This document shows, piece by piece, positions 34,347 through 44,554 of a stretch of DNA of 64,000 nucleotides. Position 1 is the first letter of the stretch, and each line of letters starts with the position of its first letter. Origin of the DNA: Malachius bipustulatus (taxonomy: Eukaryota > Arthropoda > Insecta > Coleoptera > Melyridae); NCBI GenBank assembly GCA_910589415.1, contig OU342630.1:66150186-66214185 (forward strand), read 5' to 3'. The notes beneath the pieces are model-generated. The model had not been told where the DNA came from. It saw only the letters and a list, made by a program, of their open reading frames with translations, and searched no databases. A program made the position numbers and the translations under genes.

Positions 34347-36785
34347 TTTATGGACAATGGGGAAGTCATCTACCTAATATTATGATTTTCAAAAGTGTGT
34401 TGAACAAAACTTCATGAAATGACTTTTAATGAGTTTTGAAAAAAGGAAGTTATGCTGCCGTACCTTGTATGATACGACTTCGCATAAAACTTCCCGAATG
34501 AGTTATTATGTTATCGGTAATTATTATTGTCCATATTAACGTTTACTTATAAATCAGGATCGTCATTATCGGTTTTGTATTAATTAATAAAGCTATAAAT
34601 TATAGTTTGAAGACTAGTTACATTAAAATGAAGTAGGTAGTCACCAGTCCTAATGACAGGAATATTCTAAAATCACGCAGTGATAAATCACATGTATTAA
34701 AATCCCTTCATATGAATTTTTTATACCTCCAACCCTCGCCATTGTTCAATAAAAAGAACTGCTGATGTCACTCTAAGTTTTTAAGTCACTCCATAAAGTC
34801 TAACCCAATTCAAGTGTTCAATTCAACAAAAGAGTCGAGGTTTGAAATCCGAAAAAGGATACGAGTGCATAATATATCAAATATTCTCTTACAAATGCTG
34901 AAGTAAAAAATTTATCATACTATCTCATACGTCCTGAGAAAAGTTATAAAGTAGAAAATGTTTTACCTCGACCTCACATTGCACCATTTTTTTCTCAATT
35001 TGTTAAAAACTAATCGCATGTACCCGGTTATAGTTATATGGTCCTTGAATTAATGAACCAATGTCATGTCTCCTTCTCTGCGAATAATACCTGCCACATT
35101 ACCGTTCTATAAATACATTAAAACTTCAATATAGCGCATCCCAGAGTCCCGCTAGTGCAGTTAGAAGGAATTTCCGGTCTATTATCCAGTCTGCAAAATA
35201 CATAATATATCTCCCACTATCCTTGTTAGACCATCAGGTCGACATCGTTACTCAAGAGTGTCTCCAAGCGGAATATTAGAATAATATTTAGATTAGTAGC
35301 AAGAGTGCGCCAAATTACTTCGCTCTATCTTGGCTTGGTCCTTACTTTTCGCAACTATCGCTAAGGGAACTGTTATTATAGTTGGAATTACCGAACTCAT
35401 TGTAGCTGAGACAATTTACTAACAACTTGTGTCTTATAGTATTTATTTTCTTCATAAATAAATAAATATTGGAAGCTGCAGGGTATGTAAGAATATTTTC
35501 TAGATTAATGGCTGACAAAACCTGTTAGTAAAATTGAACTGTCGAATAATTAAATTTTTCAGGAATTGCCACTAATACGTTAGAGAGTATAAAAAGATGT
35601 CAAATAAATTTCACTGTTGAAATTACGGTTTTGATAATAATAAAAGTAAAATAATGTCGTCTTATTCGTTTTACAACAATTAGCTAAGACTTGCTCTTTA
35701 TGCAAAATAACTGGTACTATTGAAGCTCTTATTATGCTCGATAAGTTGCGGTCAGGGTTCCAGTCACGGCATCAAGAAACACAGGATGTTGAAGGCATTT
35801 TGATACAAGAACTCACTTCCGCCATTCGATTCGCAGTACAGTTATAATGCAGCTGTAGAAGAAGTCCAGTCATTACTGCCTACACCTGAAATTTACAATC
35901 CTTACCACGGAAAATTAATTAGAAACACAACTAGAAGTAGAATAATAAAATTCAAAAACCAGTTATAATAATTTTGCATGGAATTATTAATATTGCATTT
36001 GAATAACGACTGTATTTTACCACTAGATCTGCGATAATACGAAAAAAGTAAAACGCGTTTACTGTTTCCGGATGAGGTAGAGGAAGCAAAGTAATTCGGT
36101 ACTTCTTTTCGGGGCATTTATTTAAATCCCCAGGGAACTGCTACCGCATTCGCGAGCTACTAGGAACAATTAAATCTGGCGTTTTTCTTGCAAGAAAGAT
36201 GAAGTATAGGAAGATAATTAAAGAAGGGCAGGATTTGTCGCTGGAAACAAATGGGATGTCGAACATCCTGCACTCATTACGGACATAATGGGTCCCATCC
36301 GATCGAGGGGTCCCTAACGAGGCATCCTATCTGCAGCTTCGTTATCTCCCTAATTGGCGTTTTTTGCTTTCAATACGGCAACGTAGCTGGCCCCTGCAGA
36401 CGTCCTACTTGATAAGGTCCTGTAATTATATTCGTAACAGGACCCTGGTGCTCTTGCTCTTTGTGAATTCAGTCAGCTTGATCTTAAAAAGTGAAAGATT
36501 TTAGATCAAGTCTTGCATCTGGCGGTGATTATTTTTCGAATAAATATCAAATATTATTGCAGATTTCATTTTATCCTTACATTTCAAGGGCCCAAAAATT
36601 TACACTGCCACGACAGGTAAAACGAATAATTTTACTGAAACTAGAGAAGATGAAGTAATCCAGCATAAGCACTCTTGCAGTGTTGATCAAAATTTATATT
36701 AAAAAAAATTGGATGTCTTATAGTAACACCTATCATAATTCCGATCTTATTTTATTTAGTTAAGGTTGTGGAAAATACATATAAT
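34290..36785. other. AT-rich region without recognisable gene
   Basis: A GC-richer island at 36120-36450 is embedded in otherwise AT-rich DNA. No ORF here resembles a known protein. Confidence 0.4.
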
Positions 36786-36789
36786 AAGA

Positions 36790-37000
36790 CTAATTCACTT
36801 GACTTATAGTCACTTCTTTCAAGCGAAACGTCTGCTCATTTGACGGATAACTTGTAAATATAATATTTAGGAAACTATCAGGACTAACAGTATCTCCTAA
36901 GGCAAGTATAATAGCCTCAGACATGGGGGATTGTTCACTGATATCTGGATGATAATAAATCTCTCGGTCATTAACTGAAGGGTCAAAGCACGGAGACTGA
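36790..37000 (-). CDS. Candidate last exon, product unknown
   Basis: On the minus strand, ACCCTCTCTCAG looks like a splice acceptor and is followed by an open frame of about 68 codons starting SPCFDPSVNDREIYYHPDIS and ending EVTISQVN before a TAG. The composition is protein-like (acidic, few low-complexity runs), and the frame fits neither the repeats nor any transposon I know. There is no upstream exon I can connect with confidence. It could equally be a chance ORF. Confidence 0.25.
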
Positions 37001-37029
37001 GAGAGGGTTCCTAGACTGGAGGACCTCAT

Positions 37030-38500
37030 CGCCGTGTGGTATCAGATAAGCCACCCCCTCCCCCTACGACTGGGTAGAGTATCGAGCCAGTCGCTTTCAA
37101 TTAGCCAGATAACGGCGGCCCGCTACAACACCTAATCTCACCCTCATTGATAACGGGTTGGAACAGCGCAACCGACACCATGGCTGGGCCAGCGGCCAGT
37201 GCAGTAGCTTAGTGGTTTCACATAACATTAGGATTTTTGTATTATCTGAAGATTAAATCCTCTGACTGCTAAATTCACAAGAAGTCGAAGCTTATTCCTA
37301 ATTGAGAATTCTGAAATAAAAGCAAACAAATTGATTGCATTACCTATATGTTAATATTTTGCTTGACATCCTAGTAATAATAGTTCTGTGGCTTAATTAA
37401 ATTATCTTATAAGGTAAACTCTGATAAGCTATATATGCAAAGTCCAATAATTCTAAGGGCTCATGTGGTGATGAGACAGCAAAATCAATTTCAGTCAGTT
37501 GTTGTACCTACAGTCACGATTTCGTAGGGATGAAAAATGTCAAGTCGTCATTCAGAAGGGGGGAACCAATAGCTGTAGCTTGGTGACTAGTAAAACGCTG
37601 GAAACTATAGCAATAGTTGACAATTTCACTGTTCTAGTGCCCTAACGTAACGGAGAAGGATGGGTTTTTCCCTCTTCATGACCAGTGTGCTAGTTCGAAC
37701 TGGTTCAACCCACTGGAGTATCGTGTTTCGGTCTGGGGATTCACCTAACCGCTCAACGTTGAAGTGTTGATTGAAAAATGCGTTGCCGAGTAACTATAAA
37801 TCAACTGTTCGCAAACTCCTCAATAATCAAAGTCCAAGGTGCCATGGCTATTAAAACATTCCACAACACCGGTCGGCGAGTTTGGAGTTTGGAGCTTTGG
37901 AGGTTGACGGAGTGGCAATGTCTTTACACCTCCATTTCCAAAATCCAAAAACCTATCAATTCAAAAAACATGTATTGCGTCACCTTGTTCTACTAATTTG
38001 GTTCCGACATAACAACGTTCGGTTTCTCCGATTGCTCAGTCGGCGGTTTCGTTCGGGCTAAGTCTGCAATTTCATTGCTTCTCCCTTCCTGAAATTTTTT
38101 TCTGAAGTTTCTAGCAATCAACTGCTTCGTGATGTGAGCGGATGTAATAGTGGACACGATTTCAGTGTTTTCGTAGCATATAAGACGTTGTTGTCTTGAA
38201 GTAATTCATACTCCGTGACAGCTGACTCCTTGCTTGGACCAGACGACTTTTTCTCTTTTCTCCCAAGTTTCTCTTGTGTTCAGTCACGCCGGTGTTGAAG
38301 TCCAGTAATAGTGTGGTCGTATTACAATAATTAGAAGTCAATCTGACGGCGGCCGCACTACGATCAAAACCAATCTGGTCTTGAGAGGTGTTGTAAGGTT
38401 GGCAAGAATGAAGAGAACTAGAATTAGTAGAATTATGTTAGTCCGGAATGTTCACGCGTAATGGCGGAAAGCTTTTCTCAAAATGTATGTAAAAACGCCT
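37030..38500. other. Mixed-composition region, nothing assigned
   Basis: Segments at 37040-37220 and 37560-37780 are GC-richer. A tRNA-SINE-like pair of words (TAGCTTGGTGACTAG near 37577 and GTTCGAACTGGTTCAA near 37693) was considered, but it does not fold as a tRNA. Confidence 0.3.
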
Positions 38501-38535
38501 CTTATTATCCGATTGTTTGTTAATAGAAATTTTTT

Positions 38536-39760
38536 TTATAATAAATGAGATGTGCAGTTGTTTCCTTCAATTAAATCTTTGTAACCAGTCCAGGACCTTC
38601 TGTAAGGGTAATTAAAAATTGGTGATTGGAATAATATGCTCTTAATTCTCCCCAAAACATCGTAAATGGGAATTGTATCAATAAGGTCTTGTGCTGAAGG
38701 GAATGAAGGGAAAAAGGAACTTATCGATTTACCAATTCGGTAAGTGACGCTTCTGAGCAATTCAGTTCGAAAATTATTGTGGTTGTACGCTGTTTACCAC
38801 AGAATGCTGTGTCCTGGGTCATGAACTAGGTTGGCCATCTCTTCCTGGATATGTGTTGGGTCTGAAGGAAATAGAATATTTATCAACACTTGATGAACAG
38901 AAAATTCTAGTTACTTCTGGAATAATACCTCCACCATAAAGCACTTAGTTCCGAATGTATTACCCGACTCTTCGAAGTAAAGCCAATACAATTATCTCCA
39001 AAAATTCCAAATTCGGTCTTACAGCTGCATGGAACCGAAATATACGTGCAGCCATCATCAAAGCAATTATTCCTGAGCACAACGATAGGAAAGACTCAGT
39101 TAATTCGTGATTTAACTTTAGTTAATTAAGTTAATTACTGTCTGCATCACTTTAGTAACATCCAACTCCCGTCCATCCAATCCAGTGACCTTCAATAAAT
39201 AAAAAAAAAGTCCATAGAAACGTCCAAGTGACTCAAACCTTTTTTCTTGGTCTGTAAACGAACTTAAGAGCTCTGATGAGCGCTTTGAAGTCATAAGAGT
39301 CAAATCAATTGTCAGAAATCCATAAAATAAAAACATATTTACGTGTACACGTTTGGAAAAAAATTCTCAATTATTTTTAGTTTGTGCTCTTCGAGCGATA
39401 AAACTTACACATACCGTGATGTTTCTTCGAACCGCGTTCCACCAAACTCTTTCTTGGTGTTTATTAACTTGATAATAGAATTAAAAGTCAAAACATGCCA
39501 GAAGCGTATTTTTTCACTGTTTCACTATATCTACGTTCTGAAAAGAAATAAATATGATATTGCTAATTCTCGGAAAAATGACCATAGTATTGCAAACTCT
39601 TGGTGACATGAGAATTATTGACGCCAGAATTAATTTTCACGTGTTCAGGCGAGTGGAGAGTTTCGTATTGGCAAAGCTCCCCAGTATTTTTGCAAATAAA
39701 CTTGAGGGATATGATGGTCACTCCAATGTTAGTAATTAAAGCTGAAAAAAGAGGACGCAA
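38536..39760 (-). other. Cluster of open frames, possible decayed or unrecognised multi-exon gene
   Basis: On the minus strand several open blocks are bordered by splice-like words: 39563-39745 after TTTTTTCAG; 38964-39072 after TTGTGCTCAG and before GTAATA, which in one frame has an EGF-like spacing (CFDDGC...CSCKTEFGIFGDNC); 38816-38879 between CCTTCAG and GTAAAC (HIQEEMANLVHDPGHSIL); and 38536-38752, ending in a stop. The reading frames do not join cleanly across these borders. Two plus-strand frames (38767-38940 and 38938-39126) are also open and protein-like. I therefore do not call a gene. Confidence 0.22.
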
Positions 39761-40184
39761 TTCTAGTCACGATTCCAGTAATTACGAAAAATAAATTCTT
39801 TAACGTAGAAGTGGTTTGTTTATTTGCAAATCAAGTTGGATAAAGGACTAACTGAGGAAATCACGAGGAAGAAGTGATAAATGATTAATGAGCAAAAAAG
39901 CTACTATTCCGAATTATATTTGATTTAATAGCCAGTTGATCTCCTAGATGTTAAAAATGCTGACTGTAACGAAGTTCGCCACTCAGAAGTTTAATTTAAA
40001 AACCTACTCTGCCTTGTGGTGCTTTTATTCGTTTTATTTTGTTAGCTTTGTAAATTTTTGCGACTGTTGGACAGTAGTGAATTAACTATATTCCCTTTAT
40101 CTCTTACGCTACTGGGTGCACAGACGTTTGTGTAAGCTCCCTGTAACGTTTTATTTTTTCTTTGTCGACTAGAATAACCTCATC

Positions 40185-40367
40185 ATGCTTTTTTTGGTAT
40201 TTTTTCTATGTTGTCTAGAATATCCAGCCAGTGCACTATACGGATCGGGATATCAGTATGGGTCGAGTGGAAAACGGATAAGTTGGGAAGAGAATCTCAC
40301 TCTCATGTTGTGGTGCAAGACCGAATCTAATCGAATTATTGAGTTGATTTCGTGCTGCCGTGTTTAA
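40185..40367 (+). CDS. Candidate small secreted peptide precursor (60 aa)
   Basis: From the ATG at 40185 the first 17 residues form a good signal peptide (MLFLVFFLCCLEYPASA, small residues at -3/-1). Then comes LYGSGYQYGSS followed by GKR (residues 29-31), the classical amidation plus dibasic cleavage site of neuropeptide precursors. The last 29 residues hold three Cys (44, 57, 58). A TAA ends the frame. This layout would give an 11-residue amidated peptide and a C-terminal peptide. I know no named insect neuropeptide with this sequence, and a 60-codon ORF can arise by chance, so this is a hypothesis from motif order only. Confidence 0.35.
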   Translation: MLFLVFFLCCLEYPASALYGSGYQYGSSGKRISWEENLTLMLWCKTESNRIIELISCCRV

Positions 40368-40399
40368 TGAGGTGAATATTCACTCTCTCATTCTCTATC

Positions 40400-41360
40400 G
40401 TCGGCATCGGCGACCAGTAGTATAATACGCTTCTTGGTTTCAGATTACTATTTTATAGCAAGTATCCAATCTAGATGAAGGAGTAGATAATGTTACCTAT
40501 AAAAGAGAAAGGTCATCCCTTTATACCTATTTTTGGGATAATATAATGGGATATTGTACAGTAATACTTAAAATTGAGGTTTTAATATTTGAAATTGTGG
40601 CTGAGAAAATATCGTCATGTTATGTTATTTTACCCGAACAAATTTCTAGAAGCAAATAGAAACATTCCATGCTTAGAGTTATGCAGTCATGTTTTTTTGT
40701 TCGATGAAAATATTTAATAGAAAACTGGCAGCGTTTTTTCTCTCCAATTTCTTATGAAAGCACTTTTGAATAATACAAGCTTCCTGGATTAAGGTAATCA
40801 GAGTGGAAGTAATGTGCAATTTTACTGTAAAGAGGTTTTACTGGAAGCGGTTTTAGCAGAATATTAACCAAAGACATCTGCTCTGTTTTATGTAATTAAA
40901 TTTGCAAGTTATATCAAGTACGTACTCAACTGGAACTAAAGATAGATGAGAGAATTTGTAACCTTAGCAGTTGTCTGATTACTTCCAGAAACCAAAAAGT
41001 CAAATACAAACTCCCGACTTAACAGTTTGCAACTGTTGTTGTTTACCTAATTACTGGCTTTTATCTTCGTTCTACATTTTGATACATTATGTTTTGTTTT
41101 AATTTAAATTTTCAAACAAAAGAAAATGTTTTAAACTTGGAAACTTGCTTTGTTTTCGTTACTGTTTATTCGTTCAGCCCCAAATACGTATATGTCTAGA
41201 AAAAATATTTAAACTTTGGATTAGATGTTAATACGTGAAATTAACTCCCGATTAAATAATATGCCTCTGAATAAAATAATTTTTTTTTTGTGGATGGTTT
41301 ATAAAACTGACTAGAAGTGGGTTTAAATTTTTTTATTGGATGTTGTTATATTCAAAATAA
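40400..41360. other. AT-rich region, nothing recognised
   Basis: No coding, RNA or repeat feature is supported. Confidence 0.4.
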
Positions 41361-41361
41361 A

Positions 41362-41948
41362 ACCACAGCAAACAGATCAAGGGGCATTTCTTCATGTGTA
41401 CCGCGTTTCATTTTATTTCCACTAGTGACGATGGTGTATGATCGTGCCGAATTTTTCCGGCATATTTTAGCAGACATTGAGGGTACTCCACTGATTTCTG
41501 TTCAAATAGAAATCATTTTTGGAATCCCCATTCATTTCCAAGCAAATTTGATTGCCTATTTTTTTTTCAGTCCGATGCACGGTTTTCGCCTAAAAAAATA
41601 AAATTTGTTTCTCTACATGGTCATAAGATTGTCGTTAAATGACAATAAAAAATATAAAAATATGCGTAGGTAAAATTCTGCAAGATGTCACTAGTGGAGA
41701 TAAAACGAAATGTGGTACCTACATGAAAAAATGCCTCTTGATGAGTAATACCTGTCTATTAAATTTCATTAAAATATCCAGAGCGGTATTACAGATATTA
41801 TGAAAAAATTATTTATTTTTAAAAACTTTACCACCCTGTATCTCAAAAGTTAAGACTTTTAGGACATACGTTCTCATGAAGTTTTCTTGTTAAAATGGAC
41901 CCAAAAATCAGCCCCTTAAATATTGACATTCAATTACAAAACACCCTA
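41362..41948. mobile_element. Inverted-repeat element, left end missing
   Basis: 41362-41420 (GGGGCATTTCTTCATG...CCACTAGTGACG) pairs with the reverse of 41680-41750 (GAGGCATTTTTTCATG...CCACTAGTGACA). The right side continues to a tip ACACCCTATAAT near 41948, with a second internal tip (CACCCTGTATCTC) at 41832. The matching outer part of the left arm is absent. The ORF of 94 codons that overlaps its left part is not like any known protein. Confidence 0.55.
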
Positions 41949-41972
41949 TAATAAGTTAGGTCTATAATTATA

Positions 41973-43052
41973 CAGGGTGTATCTAAATAACACCGAAAAA
42001 AATTAGGGGGTGATTCTGTGATGAAAATTAAGGGGGGTATTTGGTATAGAATTTTTTGAAAAAACTCTCCCCGAAAAAGTTACACCCCTCCGAAGAATTA
42101 AAAAAAAAATGGTTTTTATTTTTTATTTTCCCTGTATATTAAGCTAAAGACACGAAAATTGGTAAAATTGTCAATGAAACTACATATTTTTTATTTTTTT
42201 CAACCCTGAAGTATGCTTAGAAGGGTTTGAAATAGTCAACCCCTAAGATATTTTACCTAACAATTTTTTTAGATTAAAATTTTTCTTAAAAAAAAAACAC
42301 GGCTGAATAGCTCAATTGATCTACAAACTTTTTTATCTCCATAAGTTTTCTCTGAAACTTGCGCACTTAAGAGAAAAAAATAAATGTATTGCAAGCTCAT
42401 GTTATAAATAGTGTTTTATTGAACAATAATAGCCAACCAAAAAATTAGGCAAATATTCTTACAACTAAAACAATAGTAAACAAAGAATGAAAAAAAAACT
42501 GTCGAAGGTCAACAATACAATAATAATGCTATCAGTATTATTGTTTTTATGAATGTCACTGCAAAGCACAGACCACTAGACCTTAAGGCAAAATATCCTC
42601 GCGTTAGCTCATCTTTGTGAAAATGCATTTCATTTATTTTTTTTCTCGTAAATGCTTAAGTTTTCGAAACAACTTGTGAAGATAAAAAAGTTTGTAGATT
42701 CATTGAGCTATTCAGCCGTGTTTTTTTTAGAGAAAATTTTTAATCAAAAAAAAAATTTTGTATGGTAAAATATCTTAGGGGTTGACTATTTCAATCCCTT
42801 CTAAGCATACTTCAGGGTTGAAAAAAATTCAAAATATGTAGTTTCATTGACAATTAATATTTACCAATTTTCGTGTCTTTAGCTTAATATACAGGGAAAA
42901 TAAAAAATAAAAACCATTTTTTCTTAATTCTTCGGAGGGGTGTAACTTTTTCGGGGAGAGTTTTTTCGAAAAATTCTATACCAAATACCCCCCTTAATTT
43001 TCATCACAGAATCACCCCTTAATTTTTTTCGGTGTTATTTAGATACACCCTG
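41973..43052. mobile_element. Foldback MITE (1.08 kb, TA duplication)
   Basis: The tips CAGGGTGTATCTAAATAACA are inverted at both ends, each beside TA. Pairing runs through most of the element (for example AAGTTACACCCCTCCGAAGA near 42078 against its reverse near 42935). The central part (about 42360-42660) is less regular. No coding capacity. It abuts the next element. Confidence 0.9.
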
Positions 43053-43056
43053 TATA

Positions 43057-43778
43057 CAGGGTGTTGATTTTCAAAGCGGGCCATAGGGGATTAGCATTGG
43101 GAAAGTGGTTTTTGAGGATTCCTGCTCGCCGTTTAAACTGACAGAAATGGTTTTGGTATCAAAATGAAGCTAAAATTATTTCTCATAACGCTTGATATCA
43201 GAAATTAATTTAATTTCACGTTGTTTTCTAAAATTCTTCAGTAAAAATTCAAGTAATTGTTAATGTTTGATCACAAAATAGCATGCCTTGCCTAAATAAT
43301 AATGACGTTTCTACGTTTTGACAATCCAATAATAAAACTTTATAAGTCAGTAGGTAATAATAAAGTCTGGTTCTATTTAACCCTACTGTAACTGGCTACA
43401 CTGTAGTAGGTTTTCACCATAAAGACTCTTTCTTGGTTTGTATAACCCATTTTTAAATAGAGCCAGACTTTATTATTATACCTACTGACTTATAAAGTTT
43501 TATTATTGGATTGTCGAAACGTAGAAACGTCATTATTGTTTAGGCAAGGCACGCTATTTTGTGATTAAACATTAACAATCACTTGATTTTTTACTGAAGA
43601 ATTTTAGAAAACAACGTGAAATTAAATTAATTTCCGATGTCAAGCGTTATGCGCAATAATTTTAGCTTCATTTTGATACCAAAACCATTTCTGTCAGTTT
43701 AAACGGCGAGCAGGAATCCTCAAAAACCACTTTCGCAATGCTAATCCCCTATGGCCCGCTTTGAAAATCAACACCCTG
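43057..43778. mobile_element. Foldback MITE (722 bp, TA duplication)
   Basis: The tips CAGGGTGTTGATTTTCAAAG are inverted at 43057 and 43778, with TA outside. The arms are nearly perfect over about 340 bp each, meeting near 43400. Only the TATA at 43053-43056 separates it from the preceding element. Confidence 0.92.
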
Positions 43779-43779
43779 T

Positions 43780-44550
43780 ATATCGTAATACCTAATTACA
43801 GTTGTTGTCAAAACATTCAAGAACGTTAATTGAATAGGTACTCGCTTTATCGACATTTTTATAAAATAGATGCATAATAATTAATAATTATAAATAATAT
43901 TGTTTAAATGAATAAATAAATATATATAAATAAATAAATACAAATAACTAATTATAAATAGAAAAAAACAGTTATTAATTAATTTAAAAGGTGAGTGTAG
44001 TCCTCCAACCTCCTGAAAAAAAAATTAATTGTATCATTTGCATCATATATACAGTATCCCACTCCACTAGAGTACTTTGTAACTGTACGGATGTACCAAA
44101 TATCTGGATGAATTTATCCTCTCTATTCCTTGTCCTCGTTAATCAGTCTTACAAATCTTATCCTTGATGTAAATGCAGAAAAATTAATCAAATTTAAGCT
44201 CGCAGGATCTGGCTGGTCACGTATGTAGAATGTATGTATTACGAATGATAAGTCGATCGAGCAGAGCTGTTCGACTAAATCGAGCGTTTCATTAGCTTTT
44301 GTTATTTTTTGCAATCTAAATATTTGTTATGTAACTCTGACAATTGAGCTGTCAGGTATTTAAAATCATTCTGGAAACTGGTTCGTCATTTTGTAAGTTT
44401 CGAGAAAACCATTGACAAGAATTTGACCTCGTGGGAGTGTCTGGGAGTAGCGATACGTTCGGTACTTATACTTACTCGATATAAGAACATGAGCTGAGCA
44501 TCTTTTCTAAGAAGCTGGTAAGCAAGTTCCTACAGAAATATCAATCCACA
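43780..44550. other. AT-rich linker with simple repeats
   Basis: ATAAATAAATA-type low-complexity sequence lies at 43880-43990. No gene. Confidence 0.45.
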
Positions 44551-44554
44551 GATA

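Noticed and set aside
37560..37760. tRNA or tRNA-derived SINE
   Set aside because: Box-like words exist, but spacing and folding into a cloverleaf fail.
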